DNA from: an uncultured Opitutia bacterium
GTDB lineage: Bacteria > Verrucomicrobiota > Verrucomicrobiia > Opitutales > Opitutaceae
Assembly: GCA_903840415.1 (NCBI GenBank)
Contig: CAIMFY010000014.1
Span: 44,114-108,113, forward strand
Length of the DNA: 64,000 bases
Direction: 5' to 3'
The translations under genes were made by a program, and so were the position numbers. Below the pieces are notes generated by a model. The model was given only the letters and a program-made list of their open reading frames with translations, was not told the DNA's origin and ran no database searches. Positions 36,309-46,033 of this stretch are shown piece by piece; position 1 is the first letter of the stretch; the number at the start of each line of letters is the position of its first letter.

Positions 36309-37202
36309 TCAACGTCCCGACAATTGTGAACGTTGCGTTGCCCGATAGTCGGTTGGAGACATGCCCGCAAAGCGTTTGAACACACTGTTGAACTGGGGAA
36401 TCGAACCAAAGCCCGCCGCAAAGACGATTTCCGAGATGCGCAGCGAAGGATCCACGAGCAACGTCTTGGCCTTCTCGAGTCGAAGACGCGTGACATATTC
36501 CGTCAGCGTCATGCCGGTAGCGCGTTTGAACAGTTTGCAGAAATAAAACCGGCTCACGCGCACATGCGCCACCACCTGCGCCAGCGTGATCGACTCGTCG
36601 ACATGGGCTTGGATGAATTGCTTGGCACTCGTCACAGCCGCTGGTTCGGAGTCCGAGGACGCGATCGCCAAGCGTCCGGCGTAGTCAGCCAGATACTGCG
36701 TAAACACATTCAAGAGTTGAATGATCGCCTCGAACCGGTCCGCCGTCACGACGGGCGTGTCGAAGTAGGATTTGCGCAACTTGGCTTCCCATTCCCGGCC
36801 CTGCCCGGAAGCGAGCATCTTCAGGACCATTGCGAAATCGCGTTCGGTCGGCTCGCGGCGGAAGACCTGTCCGCTCATCAACGTCGCCACGTGGCGGCCG
36901 TTAACCACAACCGGCAAGGCCACATCCGTGAGTCCCGCAAAGCAATTGACCTGCTGTGGCACGCGATGCCGCGCGGCACCACGCTGAGCGCGCGTCTGCG
37001 CTTCCAGGCAGGCCGAGCAGCCCTCCGGCGAACCGGCGGCTAGAGCGCAAAAAGTGTTTTCGTTGTCGCCAAAACTGCGCCGCTGCTGCGATTCGTCCGG
37101 CGGCACGACCTTGAGGGGCACGCCCGTCGCTTTGCGAAACGCGTCCTCGTAAAACTGAATCACCGGCAATCGGACAAGGTCGTCGAAGAGCGCAGGATTC
37201 AC
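36309..37202 (-). CDS. PocR-AraC transcriptional regulator
   Basis: A 297-residue regulator with an N-terminal PocR-type sensory domain (about residues 5-160; VIQFYEDAFRKATGVPL, DVALPVVVNGRHVATLMSGQV) and a C-terminal AraC helix-turn-helix (190-297; TLAQVVAHVRVSRFYFCKLF, ISEIVFAAGFGSIPQFNSVF). Four Cys in the sensory domain (52, 62, 65, 87) could bind a metal or cluster. It begins with GTG. It lies 211 bases upstream of, and in the same direction as, the cytochrome operon, so it is the obvious candidate activator. Confidence 0.9.
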   Translation of the reverse strand: MNPALFDDLVRLPVIQFYEDAFRKATGVPLKVVPPDESQQRRSFGDNENTFCALAAGSPEGCSACLEAQTRAQRGAARHRVPQQVNCFAGLTDVALPVVVNGRHVATLMSGQVFRREPTERDFAMVLKMLASGQGREWEAKLRKSYFDTPVVTADRFEAIIQLLNVFTQYLADYAGRLAIASSDSEPAAVTSAKQFIQAHVDESITLAQVVAHVRVSRFYFCKLFKRATGMTLTEYVTRLRLEKAKTLLVDPSLRISEIVFAAGFGSIPQFNSVFKRFAGMSPTDYRATQRSQLSGR

Positions 37203-37286
37203 TTGTTACTCAATAATCATAATCCTTCGGCACACAAGTCGCCCCGCCGAATCTCAGTTGCGACCCGATGTCGGACGTCTCACCGG

Positions 37287-39215
37287 TCACTTTTTGTTGA
37301 CCGGCCGTGGTTGCCACTCCTTCAGCAACAGCTGCGCCACTGGTGCGTCGGGCGAGATGCGAAGGACTTCCTTGGCGAGTGCGACCGCATCCGCCTTGTC
37401 GCCTTTCGCATAAAACGTGCGAGCAAGGACCAGCACTTTCTGCGTTTGGTCGACATCGCCGTTGAGGAAAAGTTTGGCGGCGACTAGCATCTCGGTGCTC
37501 TCGCCTTTGGCCTGCGCGATCTGGATTTGTGCCAACCGAAGATCGCCATCGCGCGCGGCGATCCAGCCGGGTGGCGGCCTGGCGCTTCGCGCTTCGCGGA
37601 TCAACTGTTCGGCAATTGTCCAGTTGGCTTCGCCCAACGACGCCTCAAGTTTTTGAAAAAAGATATTTTCCTGAGGCAATCTTTCCGGCACCACGACGGG
37701 CAAGGCCTTCACTGCCGCCGCCTCGCGCACGGCGAGCTCACCTGCTACCGTCACTTTTTGCATCTGCAACCAAGCGCTCGCCGGGAACACCCCGGCCGCC
37801 AGCGCAATCACATCGCGCGTCGTCTCCAGCCGGTTTGCCAGATGCAGCGCCTCGATCGATTTGCGGAATATCTTCATCGGCCATGGCCGTTGGTGTAGAA
37901 ACTCCACCAGCGCCGGTCCCGCCGTGTCACCCGTGCCAGTCGCCGCCGCAAGTAGTCGCTTCATCCACTCGCGCCAAGCCACCGCGGCAGCCGCGGTGCG
38001 GCCCACGGTAGCCGGCGGTTTGATCGCCGCGAAGATCCGTCCGGCCGCGGCCCACTCCCCGCGCTGCAGGTAGGCTTGCACGAGTGCGGTTTGAAAAGGT
38101 TCGGGTTCATAACCGTGATCGGCCGCCAGCGCTGCACAGCGCTCGACGAGTGCGACCTGTCCGATTTCGGCCAACGGTTCGACCAGCAGTTGCAGATTCT
38201 GCGTCGACCCGCCGAAGCGAAAAATGAAATCGTCAAAGGCCGCCAGAGCCGCCAATTCGCGACCTCCCATTGCACGCTGCACCACGCCGAACACCTGCGA
38301 CCGAGGATCGGACGGCGAAAGCGCCCGGAGTTGCTCCAGTGCCGCCTCCATTTCGTCGAAACGTCCCGCCTCGCGTAGAGTGCGGGCTCTGAGCCGCGCC
38401 ACCGCCCGCACATCTGCACCCGGTCGGCTGCCCCACTCCGCCAAGGCGGCGAGTGCCTCGTCTAGGCGTTGGCGACCCAGCAGCGCGAGCACTCGGTGCT
38501 CGCTGGCTCCGTCGCCCGGATCTTCCGAATTGGCGAGCACTTCGGCCTCACTAAAATGCTCTGCCGCCATCAAGGCGGAAAATTGCCGTGCCAGCAGCCA
38601 GCGCCGATCGGCTGCGGCTGTGACTCCCTCCAGTTGCGGGAGAAACCGATCACCCACGCGCATCGCGAGGTCGAAATCCTCCCCCTGCTCGGCGAGATCG
38701 AGCAGGCTTTGCAGGAAAATGCGCCCCGGAAATTCGCTCCCGAGCCCATCCTGCAGAATCTTCAGCGCCGTGGTCCGCTGGTTCACGGCCACGTAGAATT
38801 GCACCAGCGTGAGCCGCGCCTTCAAGTCATTCGGGTGATAAGTGAGCCCCTGCCGCAGCAACGCGATGGCCTCCCCATAACGTTTCGCCCGCAACGCATC
38901 CGTCCCCTGCGCGATGAACGCCTGCCCCTGTAAATCGCGCACCTGTTCCCGCCGCAACGGACGGAATAACGCATCCTCAAACGTCAGCAGGTTGTAGGGA
39001 TTGTTTTGCCAAAACCAAAAAAGCGCTGTCGCGAACGCGAGATAAGCCAGCAGCGCCGCACCACCACCCCACAGCAGCACCCCGCGCACGCTGATCGCCA
39101 GCCCATCGTCTCGGCCGCTTGCTGCTCGGTCGTAGAACCCAAACAGCCCAAAACGCCAGTGACCCCGGATGACTTCAGACGCGCCCCAGACAAATTTAAT
39201 CCGGCGCCGCTTCAT
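37287..39215 (-). CDS. Membrane-anchored TPR-repeat protein
   Basis: A 642-residue protein. One membrane helix lies near residues 45-70 (GVLLWGGGAALLAYLAFATALF), followed by many helical TPR-like units (ALRAKRYGEAIALLRQGLTYHPND is a clear one) to the C-terminus. No catalytic motif is seen. It starts 16 bases after the smc stop, so it is probably co-transcribed with smc. The topology suggests a large periplasmic or cytoplasmic scaffold; the direction cannot be fixed from sequence. Confidence 0.82.
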   Translation of the reverse strand: MKRRRIKFVWGASEVIRGHWRFGLFGFYDRAASGRDDGLAISVRGVLLWGGGAALLAYLAFATALFWFWQNNPYNLLTFEDALFRPLRREQVRDLQGQAFIAQGTDALRAKRYGEAIALLRQGLTYHPNDLKARLTLVQFYVAVNQRTTALKILQDGLGSEFPGRIFLQSLLDLAEQGEDFDLAMRVGDRFLPQLEGVTAAADRRWLLARQFSALMAAEHFSEAEVLANSEDPGDGASEHRVLALLGRQRLDEALAALAEWGSRPGADVRAVARLRARTLREAGRFDEMEAALEQLRALSPSDPRSQVFGVVQRAMGGRELAALAAFDDFIFRFGGSTQNLQLLVEPLAEIGQVALVERCAALAADHGYEPEPFQTALVQAYLQRGEWAAAGRIFAAIKPPATVGRTAAAAVAWREWMKRLLAAATGTGDTAGPALVEFLHQRPWPMKIFRKSIEALHLANRLETTRDVIALAAGVFPASAWLQMQKVTVAGELAVREAAAVKALPVVVPERLPQENIFFQKLEASLGEANWTIAEQLIREARSARPPPGWIAARDGDLRLAQIQIAQAKGESTEMLVAAKLFLNGDVDQTQKVLVLARTFYAKGDKADAVALAKEVLRISPDAPVAQLLLKEWQPRPVNKK

Positions 39216-39231
39216 GGATTTCTAGTGGCGG

Positions 39232-42200
39232 TCACACGACTGCGCCAGCGGGTTTCGTTCCCGATACGGCTTCGGCCAACGTCGGCGCCTGTGCTTCGGC
39301 TTCGCCGCGCTCGTGATTAAACCGCATCGAGACCGTCTTGGAAACGCCCCGCTCCTCCATCGTCACACCATAGATCGCACTCGCCGCTGAGACCGTGCGC
39401 TTGTTGTGCGTGATGATGATGAACTGCGACTCGCTCACGAACTTCTTCAACAGGTCCGTGAACCGGCCAATGTTCGATTCGTCGAGCGGTGCGTCGAGTT
39501 CGTCGAGCAGACAGAACGGCGACGGCTTCACCATGTAGAGTGCGAACAGCAACGCGACCGCCGTGAGCGTTTTCTGGCCGCCCGACAGCAGCGTGATGCC
39601 CTTGAGCTTTGTGCCCGGCGGCTGCGCGACGATCTCGATGCCACTCTCAAGAATGTCTTCGGCCATCACCAATTCGAGGTGCGCCCGCCCGCCGCCGAAC
39701 AGTGTTTGGAACGTATATTCGAAATTCTTTTTGATCTGCTCGAAGGTGACTTGGAATTGCTGCAACGAGGTCTGATTTATCTCGTCGATCGCTTTCACGA
39801 GTTCGGCTTTCGCCGTCGTGAGATCGTTGACTTGCGCGGTGAGGAAATCGTGGCGCTGTTTCAGCTCCGAGTATTCCTCGATCGCGACGAGATTGACGGC
39901 GCCCATGGAGTTGATCCGCTGGCGCAACGCATCGACCTCGGCTTTGATGGCGGTCCAGTCGGTCGCCTCGAGCGCGGTAAGATCCTCGACCGTAGGCTCG
40001 GCTTTCGCGGCCTTAGACTTGCGACGGCGCTTCGGCGCACTGTCGTCGGGCTTTGCCTCCACCTCCTCGTCCTCATCGTCAAGATCGAGAGGCTTGAGGC
40101 CTTCGGGTTCGTCGTCGGCGTGCCACAGTTGGTGTTTCCAATCGAGTGCGCTGACGTCGGCTTGAAACTCGCGGGTCACTTCCTCCGCGAGGAACTGCGC
40201 CCGCTGGCGATTCTCCGCCAGTTTGATCTCATGGGCGCTCAACTCGTCGTGCGCCGACTCCGCTTCCTCTCGCACCGCGGTCTGCGCTGACTCAAGACCG
40301 CTAATCTCGCGCTCGACGGCAACGAGCTCAACGCGAACTTTTTCCACCTGCGCCTGCGCGATGCCGAACGTCTCGGCGAGTTGCGCGGCGCGGGCGCGCT
40401 GCTGCGTCGTTTCACGTTCGAGTTCGACGGTCTGTTCTGTCCACACCTCGATTTCCTGCTGGCGCTGCACCAGCAGTTCGCCGAGTTGGTGGCGGCGCTT
40501 TTCCATCTCACCAAGCCCGCGATCGAGCACTTCGACCTTTTGGCGCCGCTCCGCGAGCTCAAGCCGGGCTTGCGCGAGTGAGTCGCGCTTCACATCGCGG
40601 TCCGTGCGAATCTCGGTGATGCGGGTTTCTAGTTTCAGGATCTTTTCCCGCTGGGCAGTTGCGGCGGCGTTGGCCTCAGTAAGGCCTTGCTGCGCCTTGC
40701 TCCACCGCGTCTGAGCCTCGTTGCGCGCGCGCTCAAGGGAGGCGAGTTCACCCTCCATTCGCCGCAAGCGCTGGGTGACATCCTCGACATTGCGCTGCGC
40801 GCCCCGCTGTTCGGCCTGCACCGCCGCGAGAGTTTGCGTGGCAGCCATCAAGTCGGCTCGACGCTGTTCGAGCGTCTGCTCAGCCGCCGCCAACCGCGTG
40901 CCGAGCAAATCGATCGCCGCCTTTTGGTCGTCGTGGATTTTCTGGTCGTCGGCGAGCGCCTTGGCGGTTTCACGCAGATCGATTTCGCGTTGGACGATAC
41001 TGTGCGCCGATTTTTTCGCACTGTGATGCCCGCCGTAAATGAGTCCGCGCCGATCCACAAGATCACCTTGACGAGTCGCCACGGCTAGAAACTCAAACGC
41101 GGGATTCGCCTGCCAGAATTCCAGAAACGCGCCGAGGTCGTCCGTGATAAAACACGCCGCGAGCACACTGATCGCCGGATGATTGTCGCTGGTCTCTTGG
41201 AGCACGCTGGCCGCTGACACCAAGCCGGCGGGCAAAGTCGCTGCGCCGTTCGCGCTACGGATTCCGAAATGAGAAATCTGGAGCACCGCCGACCCGATCT
41301 GCTCTCGATCGAGTTGCGCGAGAATTTGTCTGGCGGTTGCCGCATCCGCGACGCTGATGGCTTCGGCGGCTGACCCGAGCAGTGCTTCGATGGCTTTGCC
41401 AAATTCCGGCTGCACCGCGAGGCCGTGCATGATCGGCGCGGGCTTCGTGCCGCCGAGCGCGGCATCGAGGCGGCCCTGCAACACCGCCTTCGCGCCCTCG
41501 CCGAATCCTTCCCAGCGCTCCTGCAATTGCTGGAGCAGCCGCAACCGCGCCGTCCGCTGTGCGAGCTGCCGATCGATTTCGGAAAGCTTGCGCTGCGACT
41601 CGCGGAATTCGCGTGTGAGATCGGCAATCGCTTGTTGCGCGAGCGTAGTCTCGTCATTCACCCGAGCCTTATCGGTGAGCGCGGCTTCGGCGCGGGCGCC
41701 GACTTCGGCCGCCACCTGCTGCGTCGCGGCGGCCTGAGTTTGCACTTGGGCGAATTCCTCCGCAAGCGAGCTGTGCCGCAGCGCGCTGGTTTTCTGATCG
41801 ACTTCATAGCCCGAACTGTCGGTGCGCAGACGGGCTACTGTGCTCTCAAGCTGGAGCAAATGAAACTTGGCCTGCTGTAATTCGAGTTCGAGCTTGCTCA
41901 ACTCACCTTCGGCGATGGCGAGCTCGCGGTTGCGCTGCTGAAAAACGGCGTCGCTGCTGCCGAGCAGGCCGAGTTGGAGCTGCTTGTCGTGCGCCCCGGT
42001 ATCCACCTGCGCCGACACTTCCTTCAACTGCATCTCGAGTTCACCGAGATTGTCGCGCGACGAGGTGAGCCGATCCTCGAGACCGGTGCGCTTGATGGTG
42101 GCGAGGTTGGCGGCGTTCTCGGCCGCTTCCTTCTGCGAGCGGAGATCGAAGACGGACTGCTGCGCGTCCTGCACGCGCTGGTTGAGGTGGCCGCGATGGG

Positions 42201-43020
42201 ATTTCTTTTCGTCGAGGGCGGTCTGCTGGGTTTCGAGATTGGCGCGGCGCGCGTCGGCGTCGGCGCGCAGGGCGGTGACTTTCGTTTCCAATCCGCCGAG
42301 CAGTGCGGTGAGTTCCGCGTGGTGAAATCCGCTCCACGCCAGCGCGAGATGCCGGAGCCGGTGGTTGATGCGTTTGTAGCGCATCGCCTTCGCGGCCTGC
42401 CGGCGGAGGCTTCCAATCTGGCGCGAGACTTCGCCGATGACATCGGCGACGCGCGCAAGATTCTGCTCGGTGAGCGCGAGCTTGTTCATCGCCTCGCGAC
42501 GCGCGGATTTGTATTTCGTGATCCCCGCGGCTTCCTCGAACACCGAGCGCCGCTCCTCAGGTTTCGACGACAGGATGAGATCGATCTGGCCCTGCGCCAT
42601 GATCGAGTAGCTCGTCCGGCCGACACCGGTGTCCATGAAAAGCTTCTGAATGTCCTTAAGCCGGCACGCCTGACCGTTGAAAAAATACTCGCTCGCGCCA
42701 TCGCGATGCACGCGCCGCATGATTTCGATTTCGTGAAACTCGCTGCCGAGTTGCTTTTCACAATCGGTGAGGAGCAGGCCGACTTCGCAGAGTTGCGCGG
42801 CCTTGCGCGTGTCGGCGCCTTCGAAAATCACGTCCTGCATCTTGCCGCCGCGAAGCGCCTTCGCGCTTTGCTCGCCGAGCACCCAGCGGATGGCGTCGGC
42901 GATGTTGGATTTACCGCAGCCGTTGGGTCCGACCACGGCGGTCACTCCCGGCTCGAAGCGCAAGGTCGTGTTGTCGGCAAAACTTTTGAAGCCATGAAGC
43001 TTGAGCGCCTTGAGATACAT
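39232..43020 (-). CDS. smc: Chromosome segregation protein SMC
   Basis: The condensin ATPase that compacts and separates chromosomes. It has 1262 residues. The N-terminal start [17 protein letters not shown] and Walker [18 protein letters not shown] are standard. Two long coiled-coil arms flank a hinge near residues 520-660, and the C-terminal head has the signature [18 protein letters not shown] with Walker [13 protein letters not shown]. An acidic, lysine-rich insertion ([20 protein letters not shown]) sits in the second arm near the C-terminal head, an unusual local extension. The ATG at 43020 was chosen over 43065 because the family starts at MYLK. Confidence 0.97.
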   Translation of the reverse strand: MYLKALKLHGFKSFADNTTLRFEPGVTAVVGPNGCGKSNIADAIRWVLGEQSAKALRGGKMQDVIFEGADTRKAAQLCEVGLLLTDCEKQLGSEFHEIEIMRRVHRDGASEYFFNGQACRLKDIQKLFMDTGVGRTSYSIMAQGQIDLILSSKPEERRSVFEEAAGITKYKSARREAMNKLALTEQNLARVADVIGEVSRQIGSLRRQAAKAMRYKRINHRLRHLALAWSGFHHAELTALLGGLETKVTALRADADARRANLETQQTALDEKKSHRGHLNQRVQDAQQSVFDLRSQKEAAENAANLATIKRTGLEDRLTSSRDNLGELEMQLKEVSAQVDTGAHDKQLQLGLLGSSDAVFQQRNRELAIAEGELSKLELELQQAKFHLLQLESTVARLRTDSSGYEVDQKTSALRHSSLAEEFAQVQTQAAATQQVAAEVGARAEAALTDKARVNDETTLAQQAIADLTREFRESQRKLSEIDRQLAQRTARLRLLQQLQERWEGFGEGAKAVLQGRLDAALGGTKPAPIMHGLAVQPEFGKAIEALLGSAAEAISVADAATARQILAQLDREQIGSAVLQISHFGIRSANGAATLPAGLVSAASVLQETSDNHPAISVLAACFITDDLGAFLEFWQANPAFEFLAVATRQGDLVDRRGLIYGGHHSAKKSAHSIVQREIDLRETAKALADDQKIHDDQKAAIDLLGTRLAAAEQTLEQRRADLMAATQTLAAVQAEQRGAQRNVEDVTQRLRRMEGELASLERARNEAQTRWSKAQQGLTEANAAATAQREKILKLETRITEIRTDRDVKRDSLAQARLELAERRQKVEVLDRGLGEMEKRRHQLGELLVQRQQEIEVWTEQTVELERETTQQRARAAQLAETFGIAQAQVEKVRVELVAVEREISGLESAQTAVREEAESAHDELSAHEIKLAENRQRAQFLAEEVTREFQADVSALDWKHQLWHADDEPEGLKPLDLDDEDEEVEAKPDDSAPKRRRKSKAAKAEPTVEDLTALEATDWTAIKAEVDALRQRINSMGAVNLVAIEEYSELKQRHDFLTAQVNDLTTAKAELVKAIDEINQTSLQQFQVTFEQIKKNFEYTFQTLFGGGRAHLELVMAEDILESGIEIVAQPPGTKLKGITLLSGGQKTLTAVALLFALYMVKPSPFCLLDELDAPLDESNIGRFTDLLKKFVSESQFIIITHNKRTVSAASAIYGVTMEERGVSKTVSMRFNHERGEAEAQAPTLAEAVSGTKPAGAVV

Positions 43021-43184
43021 GCAGGATAAAAGTGGCCATTGAAGTGCGGGCCCCGCCTCCCGCAACGGAAAAACCGGAAAGTTTGCTCACCGCGAATTCG
43101 GGTTGACCCGCGCGCGCCGCTCGAATCGTGCACAGCCTTGTCATCCTGCCGCACCGGCTCGCCGCCGTGAGTCGCAAATAAGCC

Positions 43185-44636
43185 TTAGGTCGCCAGACGG
43201 ACGGATGCCACCGAACCGGTATCCTCTGTGCCGGTCTCTTTCAGCAATTCGCCCCGGACCGGTGGCGGCAGCGCATTGAGTTTTTCCAGCAAAAGATCGC
43301 CGGACAACAGGGTGAAATGTTTTTCCTCAGCGTAGTCGCGCGCCTCGACATTGAACTTGCCCGTCGTGACGACGTAGCCGCGGCGAATTTCCGCGGCCGA
43401 CAGCGCAGTGAAGAGCGCTTGCAACGGCGTGATCCCGATAAGCATCGGCGGATTCGCGTGACACTGCACGCCCGCAAACGGTTTCGGTTCTCCCTTCCAG
43501 AATATTCTGATGTGCACGGGCGCGTCCGGCCCCGCACTGGTACGCTCGGCGACGACGCCGGTCTTGGCGTAATAGGACGCCACCAGCCGCTCGAACCGCT
43601 TCGAACCCAGCCGACCGATCAATTCGGCGGTAAACTGTCCCGTGGAGTCTGCCTCAGTGGCTGCCTCAAATGGCGTCCGCGACAACGACGACACCGCAAG
43701 ATCGAGATTTCGTTGCGTCCGCCGCCACCACAAAAAACCGACACCCGCAAGCAAAGTGATAACCGCGATCACGTAGGACTGCGTCGAAAAGAGCTGCACC
43801 GAATCATCATCCGTCTCGGCATCGCGCCGCAGCCGCCAGCGTTGCCGCATCGCGGCCTTCTTTTTCGGATCCACTGCGGGCTTGGCGGGGGCTGTCTCCA
43901 TTTCCGAACTTGGATTCGCGGTGGGCGACGACTCAGCTTCGGGAGGCGCGGTCGGTTCGCTCGTAATCACCGAGGTCGTTGCAGCCAGATTAAGCGCCGC
44001 GGGCATTGCAGGCGGAGGCGCGATCGCGGGGTTGGTATCGGCCGGAGGAACCGGCGCTGGTTTCGACTGCGGTTGTGCTGCCGCAGTTATCTCCACACTT
44101 GGCGCCGGACGCGGGCTGGATTTCGCCGACGACGAAGGTGGGGAGCGAATAAATTTAATTTCAAGCTGCGGTTCAGGTGGCCCCTCCGGTTTGACTGGCG
44201 GCGCGATCACCTCTGGAGCGGCTTTAACTCCAGTTTGACTCGCGCTTTCTGGGGTAACGGCCGCAGGTGGAACCGCGGGAGCTACCGTCGTTGCCGCGGA
44301 GCCAGATGGTGGGGTTGCATTCGCGATCGGTGCCGCCGAATTCGCCGCTCCTATCGTAGCTGGAACGGCCGCGCGCCTTGGCGGCGGCTCATCGGCAATT
44401 TCCTCCGTTTCGATCACGACGTCGTTTTTCAGCGTCAACTTTAGGTGCGCAAAAAACAGCAATTCCCGCGAGCCGGCCTTGATATTACTCTTCGGTTCTC
44501 CCATCTGCGCGACAACCTGCGCTCGGGTAGATCCTACGAGTGACGCCGCCTTCGGCTGCGCGAATGCAGGCGCCACCACCGCCAAGATAAGGGCGGCAAA
44601 AATGGTGTGCACGATGGAAGCGAACGGGCGCGGCAT
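43185..44636 (-). CDS. Membrane-tethered Mrr-like nuclease-fold protein, probably inactive
   Basis: A 483-residue protein of unusual layout. Residues 1-26 form a signal peptide. Residues 30-82 recall an SmpA/OmlA-like motif (SLVGSTRAQVVAQMGEP). Residues 85-285 are a Pro/Ala/Ser-rich linker. A membrane helix lies at 288-305, followed by a Mrr-type restriction-endonuclease fold at 335-455. The fold core is recognisable (GSKRFERLVASYYAKTG, GYVVTTGKFNVEA), but the catalytic Asp and Lys positions read His (APVHIRI and VQCHAN). The domain therefore probably binds rather than cuts DNA. It lies upstream of smc on the same strand. Confidence 0.75.
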   Translation of the reverse strand: MPRPFASIVHTIFAALILAVVAPAFAQPKAASLVGSTRAQVVAQMGEPKSNIKAGSRELLFFAHLKLTLKNDVVIETEEIADEPPPRRAAVPATIGAANSAAPIANATPPSGSAATTVAPAVPPAAVTPESASQTGVKAAPEVIAPPVKPEGPPEPQLEIKFIRSPPSSSAKSSPRPAPSVEITAAAQPQSKPAPVPPADTNPAIAPPPAMPAALNLAATTSVITSEPTAPPEAESSPTANPSSEMETAPAKPAVDPKKKAAMRQRWRLRRDAETDDDSVQLFSTQSYVIAVITLLAGVGFLWWRRTQRNLDLAVSSLSRTPFEAATEADSTGQFTAELIGRLGSKRFERLVASYYAKTGVVAERTSAGPDAPVHIRIFWKGEPKPFAGVQCHANPPMLIGITPLQALFTALSAAEIRRGYVVTTGKFNVEARDYAEEKHFTLLSGDLLLEKLNALPPPVRGELLKETGTEDTGSVASVRLAT

Positions 44637-44713
44637 TGGCAGGGGCAATTTATGGAGATTCACGTCGCGCAAAACAATGACGGACTTACGGACTCGTTGT
44701 CGCCGTTGAGCCG

Positions 44714-45940
44714 CTAGACCACGCGCGCCCACAACACCTTGAGGTAACGGCTCTCCAGGCAGTTCGAATAAACCGGATGATCCGGTCCAGGACCGGTGCG
44801 GTCGAAAAACTGGAGCCGGCGGTTCAGCCGATGCGCCGCTTTGATCACGTGCGCCTCGAAATCCTCCAACGACAAGAGCCCCGAGCAGGAACACGTCACA
44901 AACACGCCACCCGGCTTCACGAGTGAGATCGAAAGCAGGTTGAGGTCCTCGTATTTCTGCCGTCCTTCCCAGTTGCCATGATCCTCGCGCGTGAATATGA
45001 ACTTCGGCGGGTCGAGGATCACGACGTCCCATTTCTCCCCGTTTTGCTGCATTTGGCGCGCATAGGCGAAAGCGTCGGCGTGGACGAACTTCAGCCGCGC
45101 CTGGTTCAGGTTCATGTTGCGTTTCGCCTGATCGAGCGCGATTTCGTCGAGATCGACGCTTGTGACTTCCGCAGCGGCGCCGAGGATTTTGGCGTTGAGC
45201 GAGAAGCCTCCGGTGTAGCAGCAGAGATCTAGCACGCGCGCATCCTTCGTGAAACGCGCGATTGCCTGGCGATTCTCGCGCTGGTCGCAGAAGAAACCGG
45301 TCTTGTGGCCTTCGGCGAAATCCACCTCGTAGCGCACGCCGTGCTCGCGGATTTTCACCCGGTTGGGCGCGGCGGCATTAGTCTCGTTGAACGTCGAGGG
45401 CTTGATCCCCTCCAAACTGCCGAGATCGTGATCGACGTGGACGCGGGCGAACTTGGTGCCGGCGAGCTCGTGCAGCAACGGCAGCCACTGCGTCAGGCGG
45501 TGCGCGATGCCGAGCGAATAGATTTCGCACAACAACGTGTCGCCATAGCGATCGATCATGAGGCCGCTCAGGCCGTCGCCGTCGGAGTTGATGAGGCGGT
45601 AGGCGTCGGTGGTCTCATCAAGCTTGAACAACTCACGGCGCAACGCGACGGCGCGGCGAATCGCCACCTCAAAGTAGCTCTCGTTAACCGGTTCGGTCGA
45701 GTGGCACACGACGCGAAGCGGAATTTTCGCACGCGGATTGAAGAGCCCGCCCCCGGCGAGGTTGCCGTTCTTATCGTAGACATTGACGAAGTCGCCGGGA
45801 CGCGCGTCGTCCGAAACGTGTCCAAGCAGCCGCGGGAAAATCGCAGGCGCAAAAGTGAAATATTTCAGCTGTGCCCACGGCCGCGCCCAGCCGGAACGAT
45901 CGATGGCCGGGTAAGACTTCGGCGGGTATTCTTCGGACAT
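44714..45940 (-). CDS. Class I SAM-dependent rRNA methyltransferase, RlmI-like (second copy)
   Basis: A 408-residue protein with an N-terminal PUA-like domain (GDFVNVYDKNGNLAGGGLFN), a middle domain, and a Rossmann methyltransferase. SAM motif I is LDLCCYTGGFSLNAKILG, the catalytic motif is VVILDPPKFIFTRED, and TCSCSGLLS carries the likely catalytic Cys. It is more like the E. coli RlmI layout than the copy at 2162-3382. The two share order but differ in most residues, so they probably modify different sites. The ATG at 45940 begins SEEYPPKSYPAID. Confidence 0.9.
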   Translation of the reverse strand: MSEEYPPKSYPAIDRSGWARPWAQLKYFTFAPAIFPRLLGHVSDDARPGDFVNVYDKNGNLAGGGLFNPRAKIPLRVVCHSTEPVNESYFEVAIRRAVALRRELFKLDETTDAYRLINSDGDGLSGLMIDRYGDTLLCEIYSLGIAHRLTQWLPLLHELAGTKFARVHVDHDLGSLEGIKPSTFNETNAAAPNRVKIREHGVRYEVDFAEGHKTGFFCDQRENRQAIARFTKDARVLDLCCYTGGFSLNAKILGAAAEVTSVDLDEIALDQAKRNMNLNQARLKFVHADAFAYARQMQQNGEKWDVVILDPPKFIFTREDHGNWEGRQKYEDLNLLSISLVKPGGVFVTCSCSGLLSLEDFEAHVIKAAHRLNRRLQFFDRTGPGPDHPVYSNCLESRYLKVLWARVV

Positions 45941-45980
45941 GATGAATCCACGCAAAGGTGCGCGAGCACAAAGGACGAAC

Positions 45981-46008
45981 AAAAAAGCCCCGATACAAAG
46001 CCGGGGCT
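45981..46008 (-). terminator. Rho-independent terminator after the nucleoside phosphorylase
   Basis: On the minus strand AGCCCCG and CGGGGCT form a 7-pair stem with a 9-base loop, followed by six T. It ends the phosphorylase transcript before the methyltransferase. It is the cleanest intrinsic terminator in the window. Confidence 0.88.
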
Positions 46009-46033
46009 GAATTGACTGACGTTCGAGCGCAGC

